Shown here: positions 35,711-48,587 of the stretch, one piece after another | How positions within the stretch are numbered: position 1 is the first letter of the stretch | Layout of the letters: each line of letters opens with the position of its first letter | Assembly (NCBI RefSeq): GCF_033568475.1 | Contig: NC_133123.1 | Span: forward strand, 6,262,001-6,326,000 | Length of the DNA: 64,000 nt | From: Henckelia pumila | Taxonomy: Eukaryota; Streptophyta; Magnoliopsida; Lamiales; Gesneriaceae | Direction of reading: 5' to 3' | Program-made: the position numbers and the translations under genes | Notes under the pieces: model-generated | Database searches by the model: none | Seen by the model: only the letters and a program-made list of their open reading frames with translations | Told to the model about the DNA's origin: nothing

Positions 35711-36799
35711 CTGTAAGTTCTATTGGGATTGTCATTTCTCTTTTAGAAACCTTATTGATATGAATCTTGATGAGTATGATTAGCAAACACGATTATAAAA
35801 TTAAATCGCACCCTATAATCAATAAACAAAGAACCAAAATTTTGGTAAATCTTTGAATTAAACAAGTAAAAATTGACAGAATTTGGTTTTACATCTTTAA
35901 CTGACGGTACGATTAACAACAGAAATCACGACAATCGAAAACCAAAGAAAATCTTCAGATAACTTGTATCTGACAATCTTCAGTGAGAAATCAATTGACA
36001 AACGTTTACAAGTAATTAAACTGTGAAAAGTTTGATTTGAAAACCAAAGCGAAGCTTTGAATAAAATTCTAAAGAGAATTTCAATAATTTTTGTATAAAC
36101 TGAATCTGAATTATTACTAATAAGAATAAACAAAATATTTATAGTTTACAATAAAAATAAAAGACAATGCAAAATATTGCCTAAAGATATCAAAGATATC
36201 ATCTAAAAAGTTTTCTAGTAGGTCTAAAATACTCAAAATAGACAAAACTTATCAAAAAAAAAAAAAACCAAGCACACACACAACATGCCGAAGTGTGTGT
36301 TTTTCCCAAAAAACCTCGCTCGCTCGATCGGTAAGAAAAGGCAGATCGAGCGGACAACGCGCGCTGTCCGAAATTTTAACTTGGGCTCGCTCGAGCGATA
36401 GAAAATGGCCGCTCGGGCGAGAGCACTTCTGTCTGAAAATTGTTTCCTTCAATATTTTTGACTTTGACTTCTAACACTTCAAGAACGCATAGACAACTCT
36501 CAAATTGATCTTCAAGTGCTCCAACTCCAATATTTGAAGTGTCTTCTTGAATTTGTTAGCTCGGCTCCTCGTTATTGGTCCACGTGGCAACTCCAATGGA
36601 TCTCGAACTCTTCCTGCCACTTGATCCACATGCGAGCTATCCATGATCGCATCACTTATAGATCAGGTAATGCTTTATCAGGCCAATATTTTCTAAGAAT
36701 TTCTCGATTTGTATTGCAGAAAATCCTTGATATCTTTGTAAAGTAGAATTTTCTCTCATAATGTTATTGACCATATTATGAGATATCGTGATTTGACAT
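35711..36799. other. Intergenic sequence, no gene seen
   Basis: AT-rich to 36240, then a block around 36300-36420 with repeated GCTCGAGCGA-like strings (CTCGCTCGATCGG, GCTCGCTCGAGCGA, GCTCGGGCGAGAGC). Such blocks often lie in retroelement LTRs, but I could not define ends. Confidence 0.5.
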
Positions 36800-37247
36800 T
36801 ATCATAATAATTGATTTTATAAAAACTTTCTCACATGATTTATCAAATGTGTACAAATTAAAGATAAAATTAAAAATATACAATTTAAAACTTTGACTAT
36901 GATTTTCACTTTTATAATTGAAATAAGTTTATAATTGACATAAGTATATTTAATCATATTACATATATATTTTTAATTTCTTTTTTTCTAATTTTTTCAT
37001 TATTTCATAAACATCATCACATATATATCAGTTATCACATCATTTGATCACCACCAATATTATATATACCTAAAAAAAATGTATAACAAATAGTTTGTTT
37101 TTCTCCTAATTTTTCACGTGCATATAAGCCCATTAATTTTCCAAAGGAAAAACGAATTTTAGCGAGCGATTCTATTAAATTAAATATTATATTTTCACGT
37201 GGTTTTCAACAAGTTGAGCTAGCTAGCTAGCATACCCTGCATATTAT

Positions 37248-37256
37248 TATTTAAAC
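37248..37256 (+). promoter_or_regulatory. Putative TATA box of the intact lipase
   Basis: TATTTAAAC lies about 120 bp upstream of the ATG at 37370, conserved in the other two lipase loci. Confidence 0.5.
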
Positions 37257-37369
37257 CCATCAGCCATAGCCATTAAACTCACACCTTCATTCAAGCTTTA
37301 ATTAAACACTCTCTGCAAAAGTTAATCAATTAATCCAAGATACATAAAATCAATAATCCTAGCTAGCTA

Positions 37370-38651
37370 ATGGGTACAGAGCTCAAACCTACATGGGACC
37401 AACTACTGGGGAGCGGTGACTGGAAGGGACTTGTGGAGCCACTGCACCCCGACCTCCGCAACTTGATCCTCCGCTGCGGCAACTTCACTCAAGCAACCAT
37501 GGACGCCTTCAACAACGACGACGGCTCCAAGTACACCGGCAGCAGCAGATATGGCAAGGAAGGTTTTTTTGACAAAGTGGTGCTTGACTCGGCTTCTGAT
37601 TATGAGGTTAAAGCTTTTCTGTATTCCGCCTCTGATCTCAGCCCTCAGTCGGTGTTTATAAACCAGACGGTGCCTGGTTCTTGGGACTTGTATTCCAACT
37701 TCATCGGCTTCATTGCTGTCACCACCGATGATGTTAGCAAGGCCTTGGGACGCCGCGAAATCTACGTCGCATGGCGTGGCACTGTCCCAGACATCAAGTG
37801 GCTCTATAACCTTGATATTGGGTAAAATTAAAATTACCTTAAAGCCAAAGTAATTTAGTCTAGTTAGATTTTATTGACATCTAGCTATTTTTCTAATGTT
37901 GTGTTTTAATTTTGTTTGTTGTTACACCAGCTGGCTTGTGTCTGCCAATGAATTGGTACCTACTGACGAAAAAAAGGTGCCTAAAATCATGAAAGGTTGG
38001 CTAAACATCTACCTTTCCAAAAAATCAGAGTCGAAATTCATCGAATTATCTCCAAGAGAACAGCTGCAGAAACATATCAACAAACTGATAAACGACTATA
38101 AGGAGGAAAACTTGAGCATTATAGTCACAGGGCATAGTCTTGGCGCGAGTTTAGCAACATTATCTGCTTTCGATCTCGTCGAAAATGTGACTAAAGATAT
38201 CCGGGTTGCGGCCATCGTCTTTGCTAGTCCTCATGTGGGGGATCAGTTTTTCGTGGACAGAGTGAAAGGGTATCCAAATCTGAAAGTTTTTCGCACCTCA
38301 AACACAAATGATCAAGTTCCTAACCATCCACAAACACCTTTATTTGAATACAAAGCCGTTGGAGTAGAGCTGAGAGTTGATAACAAGATATCTCCATATC
38401 TGAAGAGCAACATGTCCGACGTGCATAATTTGCAGGGGGTGATGCACGTGGTGGCGGGTTATAATGGGAAGGACAAGCCATTTGAATTGATCGAGGGATG
38501 GAGCCACTCGTTGGCGAATAAGGATAGCGACCTTCTGAAGGAGGAATGTTTGATCCCAGTCAGTTGGTGGGGGGACAAGAACAGAGGGATGGTTCTCCAT
38601 CCTCCCAACGAATGGATTTTGGTTCAGGATAAGCCGGTACTGGAAACCTAG
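37370..38651 (+). CDS. Phospholipase A1-II-like (lipase class 3), two exons
   Basis: Exons 37370-37821 and 37931-38651 with a 109-bp GT-AG intron (phase 2) give 390 residues, near the usual ~400 for plant PLA1 class II (DSEL/PLA1-IIgamma group). Members hydrolyse the sn-1 ester of glycerolipids and are thought to be cytosolic; I see no transit or signal peptide, which fits class II. Motifs: N-terminal TWDQLLGSGDW, SSRY, YIAV/FIAVTTDD, GRREIYVAWRGT (oxyanion side), then GHSLG with the nucleophile at Ser220. Asp278 (NDQVP) and His316 or His323 are the candidate triad partners. The C-terminus has SWW and WILVQD. The ATG is the first in the transcript-like leader. AATAAA lies at about 38852. All key residues are present, so it is probably functional. 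Confidence 0.92.
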
Positions 38652-38944
38652 CTAGCTAGCTTCAAAGACTAGCTAGGACCAAAATATATATATATATATG
38701 TAATATTTTATGACTACGTACGTACCATATGGTCTTCGTGAGAAATAAGGTGCATATTGTTTCATGGCACCATTATTAATGTTTGCATGGGCTATTTTAT
38801 TAATTGTTGCATCTTTGATGGTGTGTGTGCTTTGTTTTGACATATATATATGAATAAAATGCATCGTATGTCATTTCGTTTCCCTTTCATTTTGTTATCC
38901 AATTCTATTCTTATTGTTTATCGCACAATCTGAATTCAACTAAC

Positions 38945-39905
38945 ATAATTCGGTTATTTGAACATTAAGTGTATCTCCACTTAAGTATTCAATATTCGAT
39001 ATATAATGCGTTTCGAAATTATAACTATGACGTGAATTCATTTGTTTTATAATACATATATACAACTTCGAAAAACTTTACCCAGATGATATGAGACATT
39101 AATAAATAATAAGTCAGTCTTCTTTCTCATGGTTTAAAAAAAAAACGTCAAACAAACAAAACAAATATATTTTGTTGTCTTCCAATTATAATAATTCCGC
39201 AAAGTTTCAATCCTGATGCCCCGAATCCCGATTTGTAAGTTGTAAATCTCATTTCCGATTGCTCAAAATTAGATATTGTTCTTATGGCTCGTACAGGTTC
39301 AATTTCTTATTTTCACTCTATATATATATATATACCTAAATCATTATTATTGAGGATTCGAACAAAACTTCTAAATATACGGTAGGAGAGCCTTATATAT
39401 ATATGATTGAAACGATTTCGTTCTCGAAATCTCAAACTTGCATAACACAAACATGATCATACAATTCATCTCTCCAATCATATTAATACAAGTAGAAATT
39501 AAGTATAAACACAAGGCATTATTAATAATAATTAAATAAAGTAAATTCAAACATATCGTAGTGATTAACACATATAGTGTACTTGATTATTGAGTCCGAA
39601 GACTTTTAACTCATGAATCATGAATTCATGATGTCCATTTATACGGCACTAGGTCCTTACGGTTTTTAATTCAAATAAAAAAAAGGGGTGATGCTACATG
39701 TACACGTTGCGTTATACGTTGGATTACACGTTGCACTTGAAATTAATAAATATCCTTAATGTATTTTGGAAATATCCTTAAATATTTCCCTAAAAAAAAT
39801 TGTAAGGTTTTTTTGTGAAATCAAATCGAGTGTAACATACCCGATATAGCATAGAATATTGACAATAAAAACATTTCTCCTTTTAAAAAACAATAATTCA
39901 TATAT
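38945..39905. other. Block present only in duplication copy B
   Basis: Relative to copy A, about 960 bp are extra here. It is AT-rich and holds no gene or clear terminal repeats, so it may be an insertion in B or a deletion from A. Confidence 0.5.
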
Positions 39906-40298
39906 TACTCAGGTAATAAACTATCTTTTTATAAAAAGAATCCGTAAAATACATTAAATTATAATTTTTAAAATATAATAATTAATTTATTGCATATACT
40001 ATTTTATTTTATGCACGCAACTTTTGATAAGAGAAGGAAAAACGAAGTTGAAAACCCGAAAGTACTAGGAAGCCTTCTTAAGGGGAGCGATTAAAAGTTA
40101 AAACATGCTCTGGGCTATTATATCATTTAGAATAGCAGTGTTCCTATACTAACTAATAAATCATCAAATACGTAGATGACTAATTTACATGTAAATTGAT
40201 TAAGGAAAACAATTATATTTTATCCAAATTGAAAGATTATATCGAGGCTTAATTAGCACGTAGAATTTGCTTTTTGGGGATTTAATTTAGACTTTTTA

Positions 40299-40854
40299 CA
40301 ACTGAAGGAGACATATATTCCATAATCTCTTCAGTAATGGCAAGTGAAGATAACAAATCAATATATTTGATGTGTCTTAGTTCCAAAGCCAACTCAGACC
40401 ATGAAATTCAAGAAACGAGGTGCACTACAAAGATAAAAACAAGTAAAAGTGCATTAAGGACCTTCGGGATCAGATTTTGCAAATTTATATTGGACTACTA
40501 TTTCAAAATTGAAATGTACGAGACAACACACAAGACACCTAAAGTTTCAATTCTTTCACTGTCAAGAAGTAATTAATCAAGAATACCAAGTCACTTAAAT
40601 AAAATGAAATTGTAGGAAAATGACAAAATCCAACCAAACCTTATTCAAAACTCCGAGAAATGAAACCCAACAAGATTAACTATTCTTATACAACAAACCA
40701 CACTTCTTTAATCAGTCGACTTTCTCATGAAGCATCAAAATTTATTCTTCAACTGATTTGGTACAAAATGGGATTTCCACAACTGCATCAAAGAACATAT
40801 ATTTAAATTGGATAAGAGGGAAAATAACAAAAAACCGGGGGAAAAAGTTGAGGC
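40299..40854. other. Intergenic sequence, no gene supported
   Basis: An ORF at 40337-40576 has an ATG start but no recognisable domain and ordinary AT-rich composition; I do not support it as a gene. Confidence 0.45.
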
Positions 40855-41110
40855 TTTCTCTTCCACAGGGCGACGGCAGAGCGGCGACGCTTTTGCACTT
40901 CGTTGAACTTGGCCATCTCCAAATCGGTAATGAAAAGAATGAGAAAATAAAGATTCTTACATAGATTAATGGTGAGAATGGGGAATCCCTAGAGCAGGCG
41001 GAAGTGAAGGCAGCCGACGGACATCGATCTGTAGGGGAGAGAATGGGGAAGCCCTAAATGGATCGATCTCAGATCGAGAGAAATTAAGGGCGAGACGAAA
41101 CAAGGTGGAA
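40855..41110 (-). pseudogene. Gene-fragment-like sequence (5' UTR plus start of a coding exon)
   Basis: Read on the minus strand, 41110-40985 is GC-richer and looks like a 5' UTR exon. GTAAGAATC near 40965 would be a splice donor, and an ATG at 40916 opens a short basic frame (MAKFNEVQKRRR...) that runs on into non-coding-looking sequence. The start is reminiscent of a small basic plant protein, but I cannot name it. The piece may be a captured fragment inside a transposon, given the element-like end at 41360-41383. The whole reading is inference. Confidence 0.35.
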
Positions 41111-41144
41111 AATAAAAATAGAGAATTGTAAACGGATAACCTAT

Positions 41145-41381
41145 TACTTCATCAAATAGAAATTAAAAATTTTATTTTTATCTTTTTACTTCATCAAATT
41201 TAATTTGGTGAAGTAAAAACTCACTTAAAAATTTAAGTGAAGCCCATTTTTTTAATTGATGAAGTCTAATGTATATTTTACTTCGTTGATTTTAAAATCG
41301 CAGTAAAAAACTATGTATTACTTCGGCAATAATAATCGCCGAAGTAAAAAATAGCGAAGTAATATGCATAAATTCTACTAG
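41145..41381. mobile_element. Remnant of a TIR element, CACTA-like terminus
   Basis: The right end, reversed, reads CACTAGTAGAATTTATGC, a terminus seen in plant CACTA-type elements, and the interior has repeated TACTTCG/CGAAGTA inverted motifs. The left end is not identified. The last TG overlaps the start of the LTR that follows, so the exact boundary is ambiguous. Confidence 0.4.
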
Positions 41382-41417
41382 TGTGATATACCTCAATAAA
41401 GTGATCTCCTTGGATGA

Positions 41418-43476
41418 TGTAAGGACCCGATATTAATATATTAATTAATTTGTGTGTTAAAAATATGTATTTATAAATATCGGTTTATAGACGATATTAA
41501 AATAAATATGTTATTTATAGAGCACACAGGAGTTGAAATAACTCGAACCGGGTCAAGTTTGAACCCCGAATGAATAAAATAAGACGCACATTAAACTAAT
41601 ACATATCCATATATACATATATAATATATATATCATAATATCTTTCTCTCTCCACCGTCTCTCTCTTCCTCAGTATCGTTTCTTCTGTTTCTTTGTTTTT
41701 CAAATTTCTTCATTTCTTCAAATGTCCGTATCTCCTTCGTTTTTGGCTGGATTTCAAAAGTAAATATAGTTCCGGAATCCTCGCGACGAGAGCTATCTTT
41801 CGGTACCCATATTTCATATTTTTATTGAAATTTCCGAAAACCCGTCGCACCAGCCGCCGTCGTTCGCCGCCGTTCGCCGCCGCCGATCGTCGCCGGAGTT
41901 TAGGGGTAGGTTGTGTTAGTTGTTTAACCCTTTAATTCCAAGCTTTGAGGTATAATTTTGAATTTAGGGTTTCGAATTTTGGGTATTTCGATTCAATTGA
42001 CATCCGATAATTGATATTTGATTTATTATTGTTTGTAGGTATTATATCGAAGTCGATTGAAGGTATTCGATATTTTTCAGAATTTATTTGGGATTTATTT
42101 CGAATTTCCAGATTTTTTTATATTGGGGATTTTCGAATTTAAGTGTTGATTATTCATTAATTGAGTGTTTAGATGCTCTAAAAAATATAAATGCGAATTT
42201 TCGAAATTTGTAGGAATTTTCGGAAAATTCAGATTGTTCTACTTGGGGTATTTTGACTTTTAGAGTCGTATATTTGATATTTGGTCATTGATAGGATGTT
42301 TTAATATTAAATATGAATTTTAGAATTTATGAGCAATTTTTCTGGAATTACAGATTCTGAAAATTTGGGATTGGAATATCCGAGAAATACTTGAGATATT
42401 TCTGTGGTAATTAAGTGTCGGTTGAGGTACGTATGAGCTGTTTATATTACGACGCCTATAATGGCATGTAATGATATTAAGTATTTTGTAATGAGTGATA
42501 ATGTGTTTTATGTGCTTACGTGGATTATATGATTTCATTCACTCATTTACAAGTTTACATAGCACGTTGAGCCTTGACTCCTTTGATTGCTATTGATATT
42601 GATCTCTTGAGATGTATTGAGTCATCATGGAGCGAGTGACATTGTTTTAGTGCACTCCTAAGATAGCATGAGGCACGGACAGGTAGCTCCTGTCGCCCTC
42701 CGATGCTACGTATGACACTCCTGATGATAGCATGAGGCTGGACGGGTCGCTTCTGTCACCCTCCGATGCTACGTGTATGGATTAGCAGTGATGATTCGAG
42801 GTTTGCTGCGTTCCTGACACGGGTGGCCACTGAGTTTATTGTGATACGATTATTTGGACTCCTTTTGGTATCCCTTATTTCATTGATACCTGTCACGCAT
42901 TACATTGCATTTTATTGCATTGTACTTGATTTTATTCATGTCAGTTATATTTGTCGTAATTTTTATAGTTCGTCGTACTGGGGTCCGACCCCTGTTTTTT
43001 TTTTATGCTGTGGTTGTTTGTGATTTCATAGCAGGTTATCCAGGGGGATTTGACGCATCTGGTGGAGCGTCATCTAGTGGTACCCAGTGAGGCGAGCGTG
43101 GAGTCGAGTTCCCAGATATATGTATATATATCAGTTTAGCGAGTTTTATATTTGCCGGGGTGATGCCCTGTGTATCTGTATAAATAGTTTTGAACCTTGT
43201 TTTGAATTGTCATTTGTGTGATCGAGCCTTGCCGGCTCTGCATGTGTTTAGTCCTGTCCAGTGCGGCTATAGGTTTGTAAATTGGAGTTGTGACTCTATT
43301 TTTGAGTATATATTGCTGGTTGTGTTGTACAGGTTTTTGGGATGTCCTATTTACGAATAGGTCATGCCGAAATTTCTGTAGGCCCAAACGCAAATTTTTA
43401 ACTCGTTTTCGCTGTTTACATTAATTAATCCTGGTTGTTTGATCATTAAATATTAAATCAGGACACGGGCCCTTTA
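41418..43476 (+). repeat. 5' LTR of the chromovirus
   Basis: Starts TGTAAGGACCC and ends GGGCCCTTTA. It includes a paired motif (GATAGCATGAGG...CCTCCGATGCTACG) twice at 42660-42775, each able to form a hairpin. Confidence 0.95.
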
Positions 43477-43479
43477 ATT

Positions 43480-43491
43480 TGGTATCAGAGC
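43480..43491 (+). other. Primer-binding site of the chromovirus
   Basis: TGGTATCAGAGC, four bases after the LTR, is complementary to the 3' end of initiator tRNA-Met. Confidence 0.9.
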
Positions 43492-43746
43492 GTATACTGG
43501 GATATGCTCGAATTAGAGTCTAGGACACTCGAGTTTAGACACTAACAAAATGGTTGCGTATGTGTGTGACTACTTGTTCTTACGTGACTTACTTGTGGTG
43601 TTTATTTTTGAACGTATTTGTTAGAACCAGTAGTTCTTGGCTTTAGAATTAGTTTATGAATTCTATTAGAACTCTGAATTTCTATCATAGTTTTCTATTC
43701 GTTAAGATATTTTTGCCTGTGTATTTAAATCCTTGTGTCTTGTAGA

Positions 43747-46700
43747 ATGGCACCAGGAGGAAGAGGTAGAAAAGGGAAGGAAGTTGTAGAAGAGTCTGCA
43801 GCAAAAAATGTTAGAAATCTTGATGATATTGTCAGGGGAAGACGTGGTCGACCAGCTGTTCAGCCTCCGAAAGATTTGGAATTAGAGGTGGAACAACAGA
43901 CACGGGTAAATCCTGACAAAGGAAAAGCGATTCAGGCTGAGGCTGATCCAGTAACCCAATTGACTGAGAAAATGGGAGGAATACGATTAATAATTTCTCA
44001 ATTTCAGGAGTTGCGTCCGCAAAAGTTCTTTGGCAATGAAGGAAGTGAGAAAGCTGCTAGTTGGTTGAAAAGTCTCAACAATATGTTTAATGGATTAGAA
44101 TATCCTGATGAAATTCGACTGAAGTTAGTTCCTTTTCAGCTGAAAGACCGAGCGCAACTTTGGTGGGAAACGACAGCAGAAACATTTTCTGATTCTGGTG
44201 AAAAGATCACATGGGAAGTATTTTGTAAGCAGTTTGCACAAGAATATGCACCACCATCTTATTATTCTGCTAAAGAAGATGAATTTAATCTGTTGGTGCA
44301 AGGCAATAAATCTGTTGCTGAGTATGCTTCTCAATTTTCTGCTCTTTTGTCTTATGTCCCACATGTTGCAAAGAATGATCGGTCAAAGCTTTCACATTTT
44401 CTGAAGGGGCTTACACGAACGATCCATACGTTGGTAACTACTGGAACTCCATCTACTCATATAAAACCAGTAGAAAAGGCCAAGAAAATTGAAGCAAGTC
44501 TACTCAGGGGTGAACCACAATCAATCCCATCATCTGTTCCTCAAGGAGCTGGAAGCAGTTCACAGACACCAATGGGTTTACCTTCATATCAGCCTATGCA
44601 ATCTTCTCAGCAAGAGAAAAGGCCTTGGTTTAAAGCTAGAGGGAAGCCATTTAAAAAGAAACCACAGTCTAGTTCCTCCAGTTCCAGTGGTAGTCGTGGT
44701 GGAAGTTCAGTTGGATCGTCTGGGAGAGTGTACTGTGACAGATGTGGTGGTAATCATTTGAGTGCACATTGTACAGGATTTCCAGGAACTTTTTATACTT
44801 GTGGGCAGGCTGGGCATTCGTCTCGAGTATGTCCAAATGTTGGAAGACAGCAATTTCAGCCACAACAGTTTGGCCAGTTTTCTGGACGACCATCATTCAG
44901 ACCATATGCTCATGTACCACAGTTTGCTCCTACACAGCCTTATATTCCAGTACAGTCCACTCAGCAGCCTAGGTATCCATCTCCTCAAAGTCAGCAGCGT
45001 TTTCCAGGTCCACAGCAGGCTCAAGTCCATGCTATGACTCAGGATCAGGCACAAGATGCACCTGGGGGAGTTATTGCAGGTATTTGTTATATTTTTTAGT
45101 ATCCTGCACGTATCTTGATTGACACAGGAGCATCTCATTCATTTTTATCTGTTACATTTGCTGATGAGCATGAGATTGCTTTTACTCCGTTATTGGATAC
45201 TGTGTCTGTTGCTACTCCTGCTGGTGTTTTCTTGATGTCTAATGAGATAGTTTTGAATTGTATGATTAGATTTAAGGATAGGATAATGATAACCAATCTA
45301 ATCAAACTAGCTATGTCTGATTTTGACTGTATCTTGGGTATGGATACACTGATGAATTATAGAGCTACGGTTGATTGTTTCCATGGCATTGTGAGATTTA
45401 GACCGTATTATGGCAATAAGTGGAATTTTTATGGTAGTGATTCACAATCTCGCATTCCATTAGTATCGGCAATGGAAATGTTTAGATTATTGTCGATAGG
45501 AAATGAAGGATTTATGATTTATGCTCTTGATGCGATGAAGGAAGAGAAATTGAAAGTTTTAGATATTCCTGTCGTTAAGGATTTTCCTGATGTATTTCTT
45601 GATGAGATTCCGGGTTTTCCGCCTCAAAGGGAAATTAATCTTAGCATTGAATTAATGCCAGGGACAAGTCCTATTTTCCGAGCTCCATATCGATTAGCTC
45701 CAGCAGAATTGAAAGAACTCAAGACGCAATTGCAAGATTTGCTGGAAAAAGGTTATATTAGACCAAGTGTATCACCTTGGGGTGCTCCAGTCTTGTTTGT
45801 GAAGAAGAAAGACGGAACGATGAGAATGTGCATCGATTATCGGCAATTGAATCAGGCTACTGTGAAGAATAAGTATCCTTTGCCACGAATTGATGACTTG
45901 TTTGATCAGTTGCAGGGTACATCTGTGTATTCTAAAATTGATCTTCGTTCCGGATATCATCAACTTCGAGTTCGAGAGGAAGATGTTTCCAAGACAGCAT
46001 TTCGAACGCGTTACGAACATTATGAATTCTTAGTTGTGCCTTTCGGGTTGACTAATGCTCCAGCGGTTTTTATGGATTTAATGAATCGTGTGTTTCGGGA
46101 GTTTATAGATCGATTTGTTATCGTTTTCATTGATGACATTTTGATTTATTCTAAGTCAAGGAAGGAGCATAAAGAACATTTAACATTAGTTCTTCAGACA
46201 CTCAGAACATCACAATTATATGCTAAGTTTTCGAAGTGTGAATTTTGGCTGGACAGAGTATTATTTCTAGGACATGTGATATCAGCACAAGGGGTATCTG
46301 TTGATCCTAGTAAAATTGAAACTGTTCTTAATTGGTCTCGACCAACCAATGTCTTTGAGATTCGTAGCTTTTTGGGTTTGGCCGGATATTATAGGCGTTT
46401 CATCAAGGGATTTTTCGAAATAGCTAGGCCTATGACTATATTGACGCAAAAAGATCGACGTTTTGTGTGGACTGAGGAATGTGAAGCTAGTTTTCAGACT
46501 TTGAAAGAGAAATTGACTACGGCTCCAGTACTAGCATTACCTTCAGGCTCAGGTGGATTTGTTGTCTGTACAGATGCTTCTTTGAATGGACTGGGTTGTG
46601 TTTTGATGCAAAATGGACGCGTGATTGCGTATGCATCTCGTCAATTGAAACCACATGAGACTCGTTATCCAGTTCATGATTTAGAATTGGCTGCCATTGT

Positions 46701-48510
46701 GCATGCATTGAAAATATGGCGTCATTATCTATACGGTGAACAGTTTGTGATTTATTCCGATCATAAGAGTCTGAAATATTTATTCACACAGTCTGATTTG
46801 AATATGAGACAACGTCGATGGTTGGAACTGCTTAAGGATTTTGACTGTGATATTCAATACCAGCCAGAAAACGTGAATCAAGTTGCAGATGCTTTGAGCA
46901 GAAAAGTTCATACTAAGATGTTGGCATCGTTAACTATTTCTAAAGTTCATGAGCATTTGAGAACTTCAGGATGGACTTATCGAGCTAAAGGTAATCATTT
47001 CATAGTTTCATCTATACAAGTTGAACCACGAATAATTTCAAAAATCAAAGCAGCACAAAAGACTGATCCATATATTCATCATTTGAAAGAATTAACGCCA
47101 GCTGGTCAGTCAGGGAAATTTCTTGTTGCTTCTGATGGATGTTTGCGTTATAATGGTAGACTTGTGGTTCCGAATTTGATAGATTTGAAAGACGATATAC
47201 TACGAGAAGCTCATTGTAGTCGACATAGTGTACATCCTGGAATTAGAAAGATGTATCATATCTTGAAAGCCCATTACTGGTGGGAAGGTATGAAGAATGA
47301 TATTTCTGATTTTGTGGCTAAGTGTTTGACGTGTCAACAAGTTAAGGCTGAAAGAATGAGACCAGGTGGTATGTTACTTAGTCTTGAAGTACCATAGTGG
47401 AATTGGGAACACATTACTATGGATTTCGTGACACACCTACCTCGATCTAATCGTGGTTGTGATGCCATTTGGGTTATTGTGGATAGATTGTCTAAATCTG
47501 CCCATTTTATTCCATATGATCGTACTTGGACATATACGAAAATGGCGAAAATGTACATTGATCAGATAGTGCGATTGCATGGTGTGCCAGTTACTATAGT
47601 ATCAGATCGTGATCCCAGATTTACTTCTAAGTTTTGGTCTAGTTTGCAATCAGCTTTGGGTTCTAAATTGGCCATGAGTACTGCCTATCATCCACAGACA
47701 GATGGTCAATCTGAAAGGACTATTCAGACGCTCGAAGATTTATTACGAGCTGTTGTGATGGATTTTAGTGGTGGTTGGCAAGAATCTTTAGCTTCGGTGG
47801 AATTCTCTTACAATAATAGTTATCAAGTATCTATCGGGATGGCACCATTTGAAGCCTTGTATGGCAGAAAATGTAGATCTCCGATATGTTGGGAAGAAGT
47901 AGGAGAACGACAGTTGTCAGGACCAGAGTTTATTCAAAAGATGAAAGAAAAAGTTGACCTGATCAGGAAAAGAATGAAAGCAGCCCAGGATCGTCAAGCC
48001 AGCTATGCTAATAACAGACGTAGACCTTTAGAATTTCAGGTTGGCGATTTTGTTTTCTTGAAAGTATCACCATTTCATGGTACTATGAGATTTGGGCGTA
48101 AAGGGAAATTAGCTCCTCGTTATATCGGTCCGTACGAGATTGTTGAGAAGATTGGTATTTTGGCTTATCGATTGAACTTGCCGCAGAGTTTGTCTGCGAT
48201 ACATGATGTATTTCACGTATCTATGCTGCGGAAGTATGAACCAGATCCTTCTCATATCTTGAGGGCTGATGATGTGGAGTTGGATAGTTCCCTTAGCTAT
48301 GTTGAATATCCAGTGCAGATTTTTGATCGTAAAGAAAAGCAACTGAGGAACAAGACGATTCCTTTGGTTATGGTGGAATGGAGTAGACATGGGAGAGAAG
48401 AAGCTACATGGGAATTGGAGTCTCGAATGCGTCAAGAATGGTCTCATTTGTTTGACAATGTCATGAATTATGCCATGTACTCTGATTTTCCTATGTACTA
48501 TCAGTGGTAG
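43747..48510 (+). pseudogene. Chromovirus gag-pol polyprotein with two in-frame TAG codons
   Basis: A single frame runs from ATG 43747 to TAG 48510, interrupted only by TAG at 45097-45099 and 47395-47397. Order: gag (FFGNEGSEKAASWLKSL region), a CCHC knuckle near 44795-44835, aspartic protease (LIDTGASHS, about 45112-45138), reverse transcriptase (FIDD at 46126-46137), RNase H (to about 46910, ending VADALSRK), integrase HHCC (47210-47340) and D-D-E core (DFV...; VSDRDPRF; TDGQSERT), then a C-terminal chromodomain-like segment at about 48340-48460. The first Cys of the knuckle is replaced by Phe (FYTCGQAGH). The first stop lies between gag and protease, the second just before the catalytic core of integrase. 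Without readthrough it yields only gag. Confidence 0.93.
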
Positions 48511-48574
48511 ATGCTTGACCACTATGTATATAAGTTTGATGTGTGTTTGATTTCGAGGACGAAATCTTCTTTTT

Positions 48575-48587
48575 AGAGGGGGAGAAA
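48575..48587 (+). other. Polypurine tract of the chromovirus
   Basis: AGAGGGGGAGAAA directly precedes the 3' LTR. Confidence 0.9.

Larger units (their letters stand above)
36800..40298 (+). repeat. Segmental duplication, copy B (carries the intact lipase)
   Basis: Matches 16945-18580 from about 560 bp upstream of the lipase to about 1.6 kb downstream. It contains a stretch of about 960 bp (38945-39905) that copy A lacks. Confidence 0.85.

Noticed and set aside
40337-40576. 79-residue ATG-started ORF
   Set aside because: No recognisable domain, no flanking gene signals and AT-rich composition; chance ORF is the simpler reading.
41372-41384. Exact CACTA terminus with 3-bp duplication
   Set aside because: The end overlaps the TG of the following LTR and no matching left end was found, so it is kept only as a low-confidence remnant.
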